From: an uncultured Alphaproteobacteria bacterium
Lineage (GTDB): Bacteria > Pseudomonadota > Alphaproteobacteria > RF32 > CAG-239
Assembly: GCA_944391485.1 (NCBI GenBank)
Contig: CALXTQ010000013.1
Coordinates: 126,809-190,808 of the forward strand
DNA: 64,000 nucleotides
Direction of reading: 5' to 3'
Positions within the stretch are counted from its first letter, which is position 1; the number at the start of each line of letters is the position of its first letter. Below, piece by piece: positions 46,999 to 55,835 of the stretch. The notes beneath the pieces were generated by a model. The model searched no databases, was not told where the DNA came from, and saw only the letters and a program-made list of their open reading frames with translations. A program made the translations under genes and the position numbers.

Positions 46999-47928
46999 AT
47001 GAAAAGAAAAATTGACTATAAAGCCGCAGACGAGCTGGTCGATGTGATTCATGACTGGCAAAGTTGGCTGCGCGAAGAAAAACGCTATTCTGAACATACG
47101 CTGGACGCTTATTTCAGGGATCTGTCATTTTTCTTTGAGTTTCTGTACAACTCTCTCAAAAAACTTCCGGATATCGCCGATGCGGAAAAAATTGACGTAC
47201 GCGGTTTTCGCGCCTATCTCAGTCAGAGAGCGGCAAAACATATTTCTAAAAGCTCCCTTGCCCGCGAAATCTCGGCAATAAAAAACTTTTTTAAATGGCT
47301 CGACAGGAAAGGCATTGTCAAAAATGCCGCGATAACGATTATCTCCTCGCCGCGCAAACCCAAAGTGCTGCCCAAGGCGCTGGATGTCCGTGACACCTTC
47401 CGGGTTATTCACGAGGCCTGCCGCAACGAAAAAGAACCGTGGCAGGGGCTCCGGGATACCGCCGTCTTTACGCTTCTTTACGGATGCGGTCTGCGTATCT
47501 CCGAAGCCCTGTCGCTGAATGTGGGGGATTTTGACAATAATAAATTTCTCAGAATCAGAGGAAAAGGCAAAAAAACGCGTCTGGTTCCCCTTTTGCCCGT
47601 TGTTACGGACAATATTGACGCCTATCTTGCCCAATGCCCTTATAAGATGCGCCGTGGAGAAGCTCTTTTTCTCGGCGCGAGGGGCGACCGGCTGAGTCCG
47701 AGAATTATCCAGCGGCAGCTTGAAAAAATCCGCTTCAAGCTTGGCCTTCCGGATACACTGACCCCGCACGCGCTGCGCCATTCCTTTGCCACCCATTTGC
47801 TGGAGGCCGGAACAGACCTGCGTTCCATTCAGGAGCTTCTGGGTCATGCGTCTCTGACCACAACCCAGCGCTACACGGATGTTCAGATTGAAACCCTGAA
47901 AAAAGAATATCATAAAGCTTTTGATTAG
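46999..47928 (+). CDS. xerC: Tyrosine recombinase XerC (XerC/XerD family)
   Basis: A 309-residue site-specific recombinase that resolves chromosome dimers at dif. The N-terminal SAM-like domain (WLREEKRYSEHTLDAYFRDL) is followed by the catalytic domain with Arg in GCGLRISEALSL, Lys in RGKGKKTRLVPLLP, HALRHSFATHLLE (His-x-x-Arg), LLGHASLTTTQRYT with the second His and the nucleophilic Tyr. Adjacency to priA supports XerC over XerD, though the sequence alone does not decide. No phage or integron context is present, so a housekeeping role is likely. Confidence 0.92.
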   Translation: MKRKIDYKAADELVDVIHDWQSWLREEKRYSEHTLDAYFRDLSFFFEFLYNSLKKLPDIADAEKIDVRGFRAYLSQRAAKHISKSSLAREISAIKNFFKWLDRKGIVKNAAITIISSPRKPKVLPKALDVRDTFRVIHEACRNEKEPWQGLRDTAVFTLLYGCGLRISEALSLNVGDFDNNKFLRIRGKGKKTRLVPLLPVVTDNIDAYLAQCPYKMRRGEALFLGARGDRLSPRIIQRQLEKIRFKLGLPDTLTPHALRHSFATHLLEAGTDLRSIQELLGHASLTTTQRYTDVQIETLKKEYHKAFD

Positions 47929-48152
47929 CTCTGTCCTACGGCCTTGTTTTGCCTTGTCTCATATCCGCCTTTTGAACATAAGACGGCATAATGTTCCGTT
48001 TTGCGCCGCACCCTTATTTTATCCTACTATTATGTGCCCGTAAACGGAAACCTGCCTGGAATTGCACTTTTCAGACAAATCATGACGGCACTCTTTCCAA
48101 ATAATTTCTATGCTTTTCTGCCCGATATTTGTCCTGGCGCAAAGACAGCAAA

Positions 48153-48183
48153 AAAAGTACCGGGAACAGGCCCCGGTACTTTT
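48153..48183. terminator. Terminator between xerC and rpmG
   Basis: AAAAGTACCGGG (48153-48164) pairs with CCCGGTACTTTT (48172-48183), with A- and T-runs, usable in both directions. The space 47929-48152 upstream shows no gene. Confidence 0.85.
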
Positions 48184-48222
48184 ATCTTAACTTACAACTT
48201 AAACTTCTAGGAATTTGCTTAA

Positions 48223-48390
48223 TTACTTAAGTTTTTTCTCTACGAACTCTTCATGTTTTTTAGACTTCTTGTCATATTTTTTCAAAGTCAGTTTCTCAGG
48301 ATGAGTTCTGGGATTTTTTTCAGCAAGATAAAATGTGCCGGTTCCGGCCGTGCTCTCTAATTTTACTTTAACTTTTACTGCTTTTGCCAT
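48223..48390 (-). CDS. rpmG: 50S ribosomal protein L33
   Basis: About 55 residues, read from ATG 48390: MAKAVKVKVKLESTAGTGTF, then YLAEKNPRTHPEKLTLKKYD and a basic tail ending near EFVEKK. The T-G-x-F-Y and KN-R-T-x-EKL-x-x-KKYD pattern is diagnostic of L33; it lacks the CxxC zinc pairs of the other L33 type, as expected for many proteobacteria. The exact stop base is uncertain by a few nt because of a T-run. It is monocistronic. Confidence 0.93.
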   Translation of the reverse strand: MAKAVKVKVKLESTAGTGTFYLAEKNPRTHPEKLTLKKYDKKSKKHEEFVEKKLK

Positions 48391-48741
48391 TTTTTTATAC
48401 TCTAATTAAAGGTTATCAATTCAAACATTTAGGCGTAATATACATTTTTTGGACGTCTTGTCAACAACAATTTCATATAATTTTACCGGAAAAGTCCAAA
48501 AATTTACAAATCCGGCTTTGTTTTTGTCAAACAGGCCCGGTCTCCGAAATCACAGCCGCAGCGCCGCGACAACCCTCATTCTGCCGATTGCTTCCGTTGC
48601 GGATATCGGCCGAACAACGATAAGCCCGCCGCAAAACGAAACACTGCACCGCCTTATTTCCGAACCAGACCAAAGCCCTGCAGAATATTTTCCGGCAGAC
48701 TGGGCGGTAAAAAGAAAAAGCCCGGCGCCGACAGTTTTTTA
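48391..48741. other. rpmG/ctpA intergenic region
   Basis: 351 bp. The right part holds open frames on both strands (about 97 residues each) without recognisable homology or ribosome sites; they may be chance or a decayed gene. The AT-rich left part (48391-48500) should contain the rpmG promoter. A GC-rich palindrome (CGGCGCCG near 48723) followed on the minus strand by TTTTTC may be part of the ctpA terminator. Confidence 0.35.
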
Positions 48742-49842
48742 TTAACGTCGCTTGTCTTTCAGAAGTTCCGCGGCGACTTCGATGTCCAGATTTCTGGTTT
48801 CGCGATTTTCCGCGCCGCAATCTGCGGTCCCGCGCTTAATAATTGTTGCCGGACTGACATCTTCTTCCGCCTCAAAAGTGCAATAATCGGGGTTTAATCC
48901 CTTTTTATCAATCTTATTGCCGGAAGGCGTATAGAAATAGGCATTGGTCAAAGCCAGTTCGCTGCGGTTTTCCAGGCTGATCAGCTTTTGTACCGTTCCT
49001 TTGCCGTAACTGCGGGTTCCGACCAGTTTTGCCCGTCCCTGCTCCTGCAGGGCGGCAGCCAGAACTTCCGCCGACGAGGCCGTCGCCGCATCTATCAGCA
49101 CGACCATCGGCCGGCCGTCAAAGATATCGCCGGCTTCCGCCGTATAATATTTGACAGAATCCGGCGAACGTCCGCGCGTGGAAACAATTATCCCCTCGTC
49201 GATAAAAAGCCCGGCCAGCGCGACGGCTTCGCTCAGCAGGCCGCCGGGATTTCCGCGCAGATCCAGAATCAACGCTTCCGCCTCTGGATGTTCCGAAAGC
49301 GATTTTTCAATGTTCGGCACAGTATATTTATTGAACGCTCCGGATTTTATATAAAGAGCCGTTCCGATCATGCGGTCGGAAAAATAAAGTTTCGGCCGGC
49401 GGATTTTACCGCGGCTGACATCCAGATCGGGATAATAGGCATTGTCGTGAGCCAGAGACGCAAATGCCGCCGGCATCACCGTATCTATAATTTCAAAATC
49501 GCGCCTGTCGAGTTCCGGCGAAATCTGTTTTGCCTTGTCAATAATCCTCACCGTCAGACGCGCCCAGTCATCCGCCTCGGCGTTCTGCGGTTTGAGGACA
49601 CCGAGCACAAAACGTCCGCCGTAATACAAAGAAACGCGTTTAGCATCATCCGCAATCCGGATTTTCTTATCCATCAAATTCAACGCCTTCAGGGCGGGAA
49701 GAGCTATTTCTTCCGGCGTCAGTTCTTCCACATAATCCGCCGCGGATTTCTCATAAATGCTTTTCAGAACAGCAAAATCGCCGGCCAGAGCCGGAACGGC
49801 CGCCAGAAACACCATGCCCAATATCAAAATTATGCTCTTCAT
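48742..49842 (-). CDS. S41 family C-terminal processing peptidase
   Basis: A 366-residue exported serine protease. It has a signal peptide (MKSIILILGMVFLAAVPALA), then the S41 core: ALILDLRGNPGGLLSEAVAL, the nucleophile region DAATASSAEVLAAALQEQGR and the catalytic Lys in GTRSYGKGTVQKL. It cuts proteins near their C-termini in the periplasm. No PDZ domain is recognisable in the N-terminal 150 residues, unlike classical CtpA/Prc. The ATG overlaps the rnr stop by 4 bp, so the gene is coupled to rnr. Confidence 0.88.
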   Translation of the reverse strand: MKSIILILGMVFLAAVPALAGDFAVLKSIYEKSAADYVEELTPEEIALPALKALNLMDKKIRIADDAKRVSLYYGGRFVLGVLKPQNAEADDWARLTVRIIDKAKQISPELDRRDFEIIDTVMPAAFASLAHDNAYYPDLDVSRGKIRRPKLYFSDRMIGTALYIKSGAFNKYTVPNIEKSLSEHPEAEALILDLRGNPGGLLSEAVALAGLFIDEGIIVSTRGRSPDSVKYYTAEAGDIFDGRPMVVLIDAATASSAEVLAAALQEQGRAKLVGTRSYGKGTVQKLISLENRSELALTNAYFYTPSGNKIDKKGLNPDYCTFEAEEDVSPATIIKRGTADCGAENRETRNLDIEVAAELLKDKRR

Positions 49843-51953
49843 TTGTCTTTGACTTTTTTCCGGCTTTTTAACCTGTTTTGTTTTTTAATTTTCTTTTTCC
49901 TGCTTTTTTTTGACGCTTTGGCTGTTCCCGCTTTTTTTCGGGACAGCGCCGCGTATTTAGTTCCCTGCCGGGAACCTTTTTCATCATAATCGACGCCGTC
50001 GTTTTCATCCACAAATTTAAAAATTAATCCACCGGTAACGGCGGAGGCCTCCGTCAGACGGGCTTTTATCGCCGCGCCGAAGCTGAAAGTCCGATCCGTA
50101 TACCTGCCCTTCAGGACGTTTCCGCAATCGCAGACTTCATAATCATCATCCGGGAGCGTCCGCATCGGAATCAATCCTTCGGCGCCGAGACTCTCGATGC
50201 AGACAAACAGCCCGGCCGTCGTTATGCCCGAAATTTTTACCTCAAAATCAGCGCCGACCGACGGTTCCAGATAGTAAGACAGATACCGCGCCGTCATATC
50301 GCGCTCGGCCTGAACAGCTTTTCGCTCCGTTGCCGATATATGTTCGCCGATCTGCTCAAACAGCCCGTATCCGGCCCCGTCGTCGAGACCGCCGCCGTCC
50401 GGCATCTTAAAGACCTTAATCAGGGCGCGGTGAATCAGCAGGTCCGAATAACGGCGTATCGGAGACGTAAAATGCACATAATCCGCCAGTCCCAGACCAA
50501 AATGCCCAAGAGGATCCGGCGAATAGCGTGCCTGACTCTGAAGCCGCAAGATTAGCATGGCTATGCCGTCATTATATCCTTTCTGCGCGCAGGCCTCCAT
50601 AATCCGGTTAAAATGTTCCGGTTTCAACGCCGGCTGCTCCGGCAGCCGCATTTTCAAACTGCGCAGCAGAGGCTGAATATCTTTCAGTTTTTCTTCCGAC
50701 GGTTTTTCATGCACTCGGTACATTACCGGTAGACCGCTGTTCTTCAGAGCTTTTGCCGCGGCAACATTGGCGGCAATCATAAATTCTTCGACCATGCTGT
50801 GGCTGACATAATGCTCCGCTTTTGATACGGACTGTATTTCGCCGTCTCTGGAAAACCTTATTTTCAGTTCCGGAACATCAAGCTCTAAGGCGCCTCTTTT
50901 CCGGCGCGCCTTCTCCAAAGCGTGGTACGCCTCATACAACGGTTGGATAACTTTTGGAAACAACGACCGCGTCGTGTCGTTGCAGATGCCGTCAACAGCC
51001 TCCTGAACCTCCTTATAGGTCAGCCTTGCCGCGGACTTTATGACCGCACGCCTGAAATCATACTCTAACATCTCGCCGTTTTTATCAATTTTTATGAAAC
51101 AGGCTATGGCGGCTCTTTCCACCTTGGGATTCAGGGAACACAAATCGTTGCTCAGCCGTTCGGGAAGCATGGGGACAACCCTGTTGGGCAGATAAACGGA
51201 GTTTCCCCGTCTATATGCCTCGCGGTCAAGTTCGCTCAGGTCGCGGACATAAAAAGCCACGTCGGCAATCGCCACAACCAGCAGAAAACCGCCGGGCAAT
51301 CTGCGGGCATAAACAGCATCGTCAAAATCTTTGGAATCTTCTCCGTCAATCGTTACCAGAGGGAGCCCGGTTAAATCTTCGCGCGACGTCCGGTCAAAAT
51401 CAGGCTCGTTTTCGGCTTCTTGCAGCGCGCGGCGCGGAAAATCGGCCGGAATACCGTATTTTTCCAAAATAATGGACACCGCGGCCTTATTCAAATCAAA
51501 GCGTCCGAAATTTTTGACAATCTTCGCTTCTTTGAACTTACGCTCGCCGATAAGCACAAAGGCCACAAAATCTCCGTCTCCGGCATTTTCCGCGTTATCA
51601 AGAAGATAATCCATCCGGGCATTTTTCTCCATCGGCTTCAGGTAAAACCTGCTGCCCCGTTTTTCTATAACGCCGTAAAGTTTTTCGAGAGGCATTTCCG
51701 ATACGGACGTCCGCGCCAGAGGTTTGACCCAGCAGACACCTTCCCGGCCCCGGTCAACGCGCCCCAGAAACTCGTCGCCTATTCCCAATGCCGGTTTGAT
51801 ACGCTTGTTTTCAGAAACATAAATTTTCAGATCCGGCAAGGTGTTTTCCGCCTCGGCGGGAACGGCCGTCAGCTCTCCCGAATCGTTTACAGAAACCACA
51901 CGCAGCAGACAATTTCCGGCAAAAACTTTCTTTTTTTTATTTTTTCCGGCCAT
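49839..51953 (-). CDS. rnr: Ribonuclease R
   Basis: A 704-residue 3'-5' exoribonuclease that degrades structured RNA. The RNB catalytic core has TIDGEDSKDFDDAVYA (metal-binding Asp), then YVRDLSELDREAYRRGNSVY and RVVPMLPERLSNDLCSL; a cold-shock-like part precedes it and an S1 domain follows (VGADFEVKISGITTAGLFVC). The C-terminus is very basic (KKAGTAKASKKSRKKKIKKQ). Overlaps xthA by one base (TAATG) and ctpA by four, forming an xthA-rnr-ctpA transcription unit. Confidence 0.96.
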   Translation of the reverse strand: MAGKNKKKKVFAGNCLLRVVSVNDSGELTAVPAEAENTLPDLKIYVSENKRIKPALGIGDEFLGRVDRGREGVCWVKPLARTSVSEMPLEKLYGVIEKRGSRFYLKPMEKNARMDYLLDNAENAGDGDFVAFVLIGERKFKEAKIVKNFGRFDLNKAAVSIILEKYGIPADFPRRALQEAENEPDFDRTSREDLTGLPLVTIDGEDSKDFDDAVYARRLPGGFLLVVAIADVAFYVRDLSELDREAYRRGNSVYLPNRVVPMLPERLSNDLCSLNPKVERAAIACFIKIDKNGEMLEYDFRRAVIKSAARLTYKEVQEAVDGICNDTTRSLFPKVIQPLYEAYHALEKARRKRGALELDVPELKIRFSRDGEIQSVSKAEHYVSHSMVEEFMIAANVAAAKALKNSGLPVMYRVHEKPSEEKLKDIQPLLRSLKMRLPEQPALKPEHFNRIMEACAQKGYNDGIAMLILRLQSQARYSPDPLGHFGLGLADYVHFTSPIRRYSDLLIHRALIKVFKMPDGGGLDDGAGYGLFEQIGEHISATERKAVQAERDMTARYLSYYLEPSVGADFEVKISGITTAGLFVCIESLGAEGLIPMRTLPDDDYEVCDCGNVLKGRYTDRTFSFGAAIKARLTEASAVTGGLIFKFVDENDGVDYDEKGSRQGTKYAALSRKKAGTAKASKKSRKKKIKKQNRLKSRKKVKDK

Positions 51954-52744
51954 TATTCAAACTCCGCGACCAGCGCCGTATGGTCGGACGGCTTGACGCC
52001 GTAGCGGGGCTTTTTATCCACAGCGCAGGACGAAAGACGATCTGCCGCCCGCGCCGATAGCAGAAGATAATCTATCCTCATGCCGTAGTCGGCCTGTAGC
52101 GCATTTCCCGAATAGTCCCAATAAGTATACCCGACATCCAAGGGATGCAGCGCGCGGAACGCGTCATAATACCCGAGATAAAGCAGCGACGCAAAGCGCT
52201 GTCTGACTTCCTCGCGAAACAGGGCATTGTTGCGAAACGCTTCGGGATCGTAAACATCCTTTTCCGTCAGAATGACATTAAAATCGCCGCCCAGAATGAC
52301 CGGCTGCTCCAGCCTCAGCAGTTTTTCGGCATGGGCATAAAAGGCGTCCATCCACTTCAGCTTATACTCAAATTTGGAGTTATCATCGGGATTGTTGTAC
52401 GGCGGATTTCCGTTCGGCAGGTAAATTGACGCCACGCGGAACTTTTCACCTTTTACATCAACATCAGCTTCCAGATAACGGGAATTTTCATCGGGAAATC
52501 TCGGAAGCCCCTCTTCCGTTACCTTTATTTTATAACGGCTGAGGACAGCCACGCCGTTGTAGCTTTTCTGTCCGAGAATTTTCGCGTCATATCCCGCCAT
52601 TTGCAGATCAAAAAACGGAAAAGAGTTGAACTCGCTTTTGATTTCCTGCAACAGCACAATGTCCGGCGACGTTTCCGCCAGCCAGGCCGTCAGATTTTCC
52701 ATACGCGCGTTGATTGAGTTTACATTCAGTGTGGCTATTTTCAT
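51953..52744 (-). CDS. xthA: Exodeoxyribonuclease III
   Basis: A 263-residue Mg-dependent exonuclease and AP endonuclease for base-excision repair. Seen: MKIATLNVNSINARMENLTA, VLLQEIK (metal Glu), ILGGDFNVILTEKDVYDPE, YTYWDYSGNA and the RIDYLLLS ... KPSDHTALVAEF end with the catalytic Asp-His. First gene of the xthA-rnr-ctpA unit and divergent from dgt (75-bp gap). Confidence 0.96.
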   Translation of the reverse strand: MKIATLNVNSINARMENLTAWLAETSPDIVLLQEIKSEFNSFPFFDLQMAGYDAKILGQKSYNGVAVLSRYKIKVTEEGLPRFPDENSRYLEADVDVKGEKFRVASIYLPNGNPPYNNPDDNSKFEYKLKWMDAFYAHAEKLLRLEQPVILGGDFNVILTEKDVYDPEAFRNNALFREEVRQRFASLLYLGYYDAFRALHPLDVGYTYWDYSGNALQADYGMRIDYLLLSARAADRLSSCAVDKKPRYGVKPSDHTALVAEFE

Positions 52745-52818
52745 CTTGTTATTTTCTACCTTTACTTATTGCGTTTTCTTATTGTATATTAAAAATAAAT
52801 TTTGGAAAGACAAAAATC

Positions 52819-53973
52819 ATGGAACCTGCAAATTACGCCACCACCCCCGAAAAAAGCCGCGGACGCCTGTATCCCGACTTTCCCAACATTATCCGCTCCC
52901 CTTTTCAGAGAGACCGGGACCGGCTCATCCACTCTTCCGCGTTCAGGCGGCTGGACGGCAAAACGCAGGTCTTTGCCTACCACGAAGGAAGAAACTACCG
53001 GACGCGGCTGACGCACAGCATTGAAGTCGCCCAAATCACCCGAACGATCTGCAAATCGCTCGGTCTGAACGAGGAATTAGGCGAAGCCATCGCTCTGGGA
53101 CATGATCTCGGCCACCCGCCGTTCGGTCATGCCGGAGAACGTGGACTGCAAAACGCTATGCGTGATTTCGGCGGATTTGACCATAATGTCCATTCGCTCA
53201 AAATCATCACCAAACTGGAAATCCATTATCCCGAATTCGACGGTCTCAATCTGACCTGGGAAACCATTGAGGGAACCGTCAAACACAATGGCCCAATAAG
53301 AAAAATATGCAGCCGGTACCTGAAAAATTACAACAAAGCCTTTGATCTGGATCTGAAAAATTTTCCTTCTCTGGAGGGGCAGGTCGGCGCAATTGCCGAT
53401 GACATCGCTTACAACAATCATGATATCGACGACGGGTTCAGAGGCGGTTTTTTCTCTATTGACAAGCTGCGGGAGCTGCCGTTCGTCAAGCTTATTCTTG
53501 AGGATTTCGAAAAGCGCAATCCCGGATGCGACGACAATCTGAAAATCTATGCCGTAACAAGAAACATGATCGCCGGAATGGTTTTCGACGTTCTGGAAAA
53601 CACAAAGCGCAATCTGCAAAAACACAATATCCAAACCTGCGATGACTGCAGAAAACAAAAAACCTTTATGGTTGATTTTTCCGACGGCATGAAGAATGAC
53701 ATCCTGCAGCTGCGGCAGTTTTTGCGGAACAATTTTTACACGTCTACGCAAGTTGCACGCATGGACATGAAGTCGCAGAAAATTGTCGAGGAACTGTTCG
53801 CCGTGTTTATGAACGACCCGAAGCTGCTGCCGGCGGAAATACGGCAAGAACTCTCCGGGTTCAGTAAAGACTGCGACAAGGCGGAAATTATCTGCGAATA
53901 TATCGCCGCGATGACCGATATCGCCGCCATTGGCGAGCATAAGAAACTTTTTGACCCGCATACCAGATTTTAG
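52819..53973 (+). CDS. dgt: Deoxyguanosinetriphosphate triphosphohydrolase-like protein
   Basis: A 384-residue HD-domain phosphohydrolase. Seen: SPFQRDRDRLIHSSAFRRLD, KTQVF, RTRLTHSIEVAQITRTI, ALGHDLGHPPFGHAGE (HD motif) and DDIAYNNHDIDDGFRGG. Members remove triphosphate from dNTPs, tuning nucleotide pools; substrate range varies between type-1 and type-2 proteins. The start at 52819 is chosen because the conserved protein begins there; the longer frame from 52714 would add a hydrophobic leader that overlaps xthA. It is divergent from xthA. Confidence 0.94.
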   Translation: MEPANYATTPEKSRGRLYPDFPNIIRSPFQRDRDRLIHSSAFRRLDGKTQVFAYHEGRNYRTRLTHSIEVAQITRTICKSLGLNEELGEAIALGHDLGHPPFGHAGERGLQNAMRDFGGFDHNVHSLKIITKLEIHYPEFDGLNLTWETIEGTVKHNGPIRKICSRYLKNYNKAFDLDLKNFPSLEGQVGAIADDIAYNNHDIDDGFRGGFFSIDKLRELPFVKLILEDFEKRNPGCDDNLKIYAVTRNMIAGMVFDVLENTKRNLQKHNIQTCDDCRKQKTFMVDFSDGMKNDILQLRQFLRNNFYTSTQVARMDMKSQKIVEELFAVFMNDPKLLPAEIRQELSGFSKDCDKAEIICEYIAAMTDIAAIGEHKKLFDPHTRF

Positions 53974-54184
53974 GGATGGAAGTTTGTTCACGCTTCTGCC
54001 GACAGCAGTGGCACGTCTGCCCGTTTTCCTAAAACGGCAAGACAAAACAACGCCTCCGGTTCCGCCGAGCCGACAGCTTCCAATTTTCCGCAGAATTTCA
54101 GAATTCCGTTCACTTGTTAAAGGATTATAAAGTTTTATTTAGTAAGGTAAAGTAAAAGAATTTTAATAATGCAGGAGATTTAGC
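53974..54184. other. Gap between dgt and the SPOR gene
   Basis: 211 bp with no gene. In many alphaproteobacteria argS lies between dgt and a SPOR protein; no argS remnant is visible. AT-rich sequence from 54115 (GTAAGGTAAAGTAAAAG) probably holds the SPOR operon promoter. Confidence 0.4.
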
Positions 54185-55165
54185 ATGTTTCAGGAGTTTC
54201 CAGAAGACAATAAAAGCGATGACTTCTTAAATGAATTCAGACAGAAAATCGCAGACCAGTCAGCCGCAAATTTTGAAGAAAAACGCAACGAAATGAAACG
54301 GTCGAAGAGCGTGTTTATCGGCGCAGTTTCCGGCGTGGCTCTGGCCGGCATCGTCGGCTGGTTTGTCCTGTCTCCGCGTTATGCTGTCAACAATCCCGAG
54401 GAAATTCCGGTCATCAGGAGGCCGCAGACTGCCGTAAAAGTTCAGCCCAGCGAACCCGGCGGCATGGAAATTCTGAATCAGGACAAATCGGTATATGACA
54501 TTATTGAAAAGAAATCAGGAAACGAAACGGTTGTAGAGAATCTTCTGCCGCCTCCCGAACAGCCGAAACTTCCCGTTATTCAGGCTCCGGCGGAACCCGT
54601 AAAAACGGCTCCGGTCGCAGCGCAGGCTGAAGCAGTTTCTGCCCCGGCAACCGACAAAATCATTGCGGAAGCACAGAAAATTACTCAGGCTGAGGAAGAA
54701 ACCGAAGCCAAGGTCATAACAATCAAAGAGGCCGCCCGGCAGGAAGCCGCGACGACACAGCCTCAGGAACAGCCGAAAGCTGAAAAACCGGCTGCCCCCA
54801 AATCCGCGGTTCAGGCAAAAACAAATGAAGCGCCTAAAGCGGCTTCGGTAAAAGATAAAAAGGAAACTAAACCGGCCGCCGCGGTCAATAAAGCCATTGC
54901 GGTCAAAGAAATCCCGAGTGGAAGCTGGCAGGTGCAGCTGATGAGCTCGCAAAACAAAAAAGCCATTGAAAACGCCTGGAATTCTCTGGTAAAAAAATAT
55001 GCCGTCCTACAGGGACAGCCGCATGAAATCGAAACGGCGGATCTTGACTTCGACGGAGTCTTCTACCGTCTCAAAGCCGGCGCTTTCCGCGATCGCGCGG
55101 GAGCCGACAAGCTCTGTAAAGATATCAAGGCTCTGGGCGGAACCTGCATTGTAAAGAAAAAATAA
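54185..55165 (+). CDS. SPOR domain-containing envelope protein
   Basis: A 326-residue bitopic membrane protein: short cytoplasmic N-terminus, one helix (about 43-63, VFIGAVSGVALAGIVGWFVL), a long Ala/Pro/Glu/Lys-rich periplasmic linker (about 70-245), and a C-terminal SPOR domain (SGSWQVQLMSSQNKKAIENA ... FYRLKAGAFRDRAGADKLCK) that binds glycan strands lacking stem peptides at the division site. AGGAG precedes the ATG. It heads a four-gene operon with the site-2 protease, nagZ and tatA. Confidence 0.9.
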   Translation: MFQEFPEDNKSDDFLNEFRQKIADQSAANFEEKRNEMKRSKSVFIGAVSGVALAGIVGWFVLSPRYAVNNPEEIPVIRRPQTAVKVQPSEPGGMEILNQDKSVYDIIEKKSGNETVVENLLPPPEQPKLPVIQAPAEPVKTAPVAAQAEAVSAPATDKIIAEAQKITQAEEETEAKVITIKEAARQEAATTQPQEQPKAEKPAAPKSAVQAKTNEAPKAASVKDKKETKPAAAVNKAIAVKEIPSGSWQVQLMSSQNKKAIENAWNSLVKKYAVLQGQPHEIETADLDFDGVFYRLKAGAFRDRAGADKLCKDIKALGGTCIVKKK

Positions 55166-55824
55166 TGAGTCTGGTTGACATATTTGTTACTTTCGTCCCG
55201 ATCATAACCGCCATTATCCTGCATGAGCTGGCGCATGGTTATACGGCATATAAACTGGGTGATAACACGGCAAAATACTGCGGACGTCTCTCCTTTAATC
55301 CGTTGAAGCATGCCGATTTGTTCGGGACGATTATTCTGCCGGCATTACTGTTTTTCTCAAAAGTCGGATTTATCTTCGGCTGGGCAAAGCCGGTGCCGGT
55401 AAATTTCAATAATCTGCGACATTATAAAAGAGACATGCTTCTGGTTTCCGCCGCCGGCATTGTGATGAATATTTTTCTGGCGGCAGCTTCGGCAATCATC
55501 CTGAAGCTTCTTTCTTTTCTGCCGCAAAGCACGATTCAGGGAATTCTGGGATTGTTTTTTCTGAACATGGTCGTGTTCAACATTGTTTTGGCAGCGTTTA
55601 ACGCTCTTCCCTTTCCGCCGCTGGACGGCTCTAAAATATTCTTCGGCTGGATTGAAAAAAACTGGGCGCAAAAATATGTGAGTTCTGAGAAAGGCGGTAT
55701 GGCAGCCATCATCATTCTGGCTTTTATCATTCCGTCCATCGGAAAAAATCTGGGGTTTGACTGGAATATTCTCGGCTGGTATCTGATAAAGACAACCCAG
55801 TATTTTGCATCAATCTTGCTGTAG
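55165..55824 (+). CDS. Site-2 protease family (M50) membrane metalloprotease
   Basis: A 219-residue polytopic intramembrane zinc protease. Zinc motif HELAHG (HExxH) at about residue 20 in IILHELAHGYTAYKLGD, second motif NALPFPPLDGSK with its Asp, and WAKPVPVN between them, all typical of the SpoIVFB-like short M50 group. It likely cleaves a membrane-embedded substrate, unknown here. The ATG overlaps the SPOR stop (TAATG). Confidence 0.92.
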   Translation: MSLVDIFVTFVPIITAIILHELAHGYTAYKLGDNTAKYCGRLSFNPLKHADLFGTIILPALLFFSKVGFIFGWAKPVPVNFNNLRHYKRDMLLVSAAGIVMNIFLAAASAIILKLLSFLPQSTIQGILGLFFLNMVVFNIVLAAFNALPFPPLDGSKIFFGWIEKNWAQKYVSSEKGGMAAIIILAFIIPSIGKNLGFDWNILGWYLIKTTQYFASILL

Positions 55825-55835
55825 GAAAAAAGATT

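Noticed and set aside
48449-48820. Frames of about 98 residues on both strands between rpmG and ctpA
   Set aside because: Neither shows a start signal or family pattern, and they mirror each other.
53077-54045. 322-residue open frame antisense to dgt
   Set aside because: It covers the conserved HD-domain gene and shows no recognisable protein features.
53974-54184. Possible argS remnant
   Set aside because: No class-I synthetase motif or ArgS-like stretch can be read in any frame.
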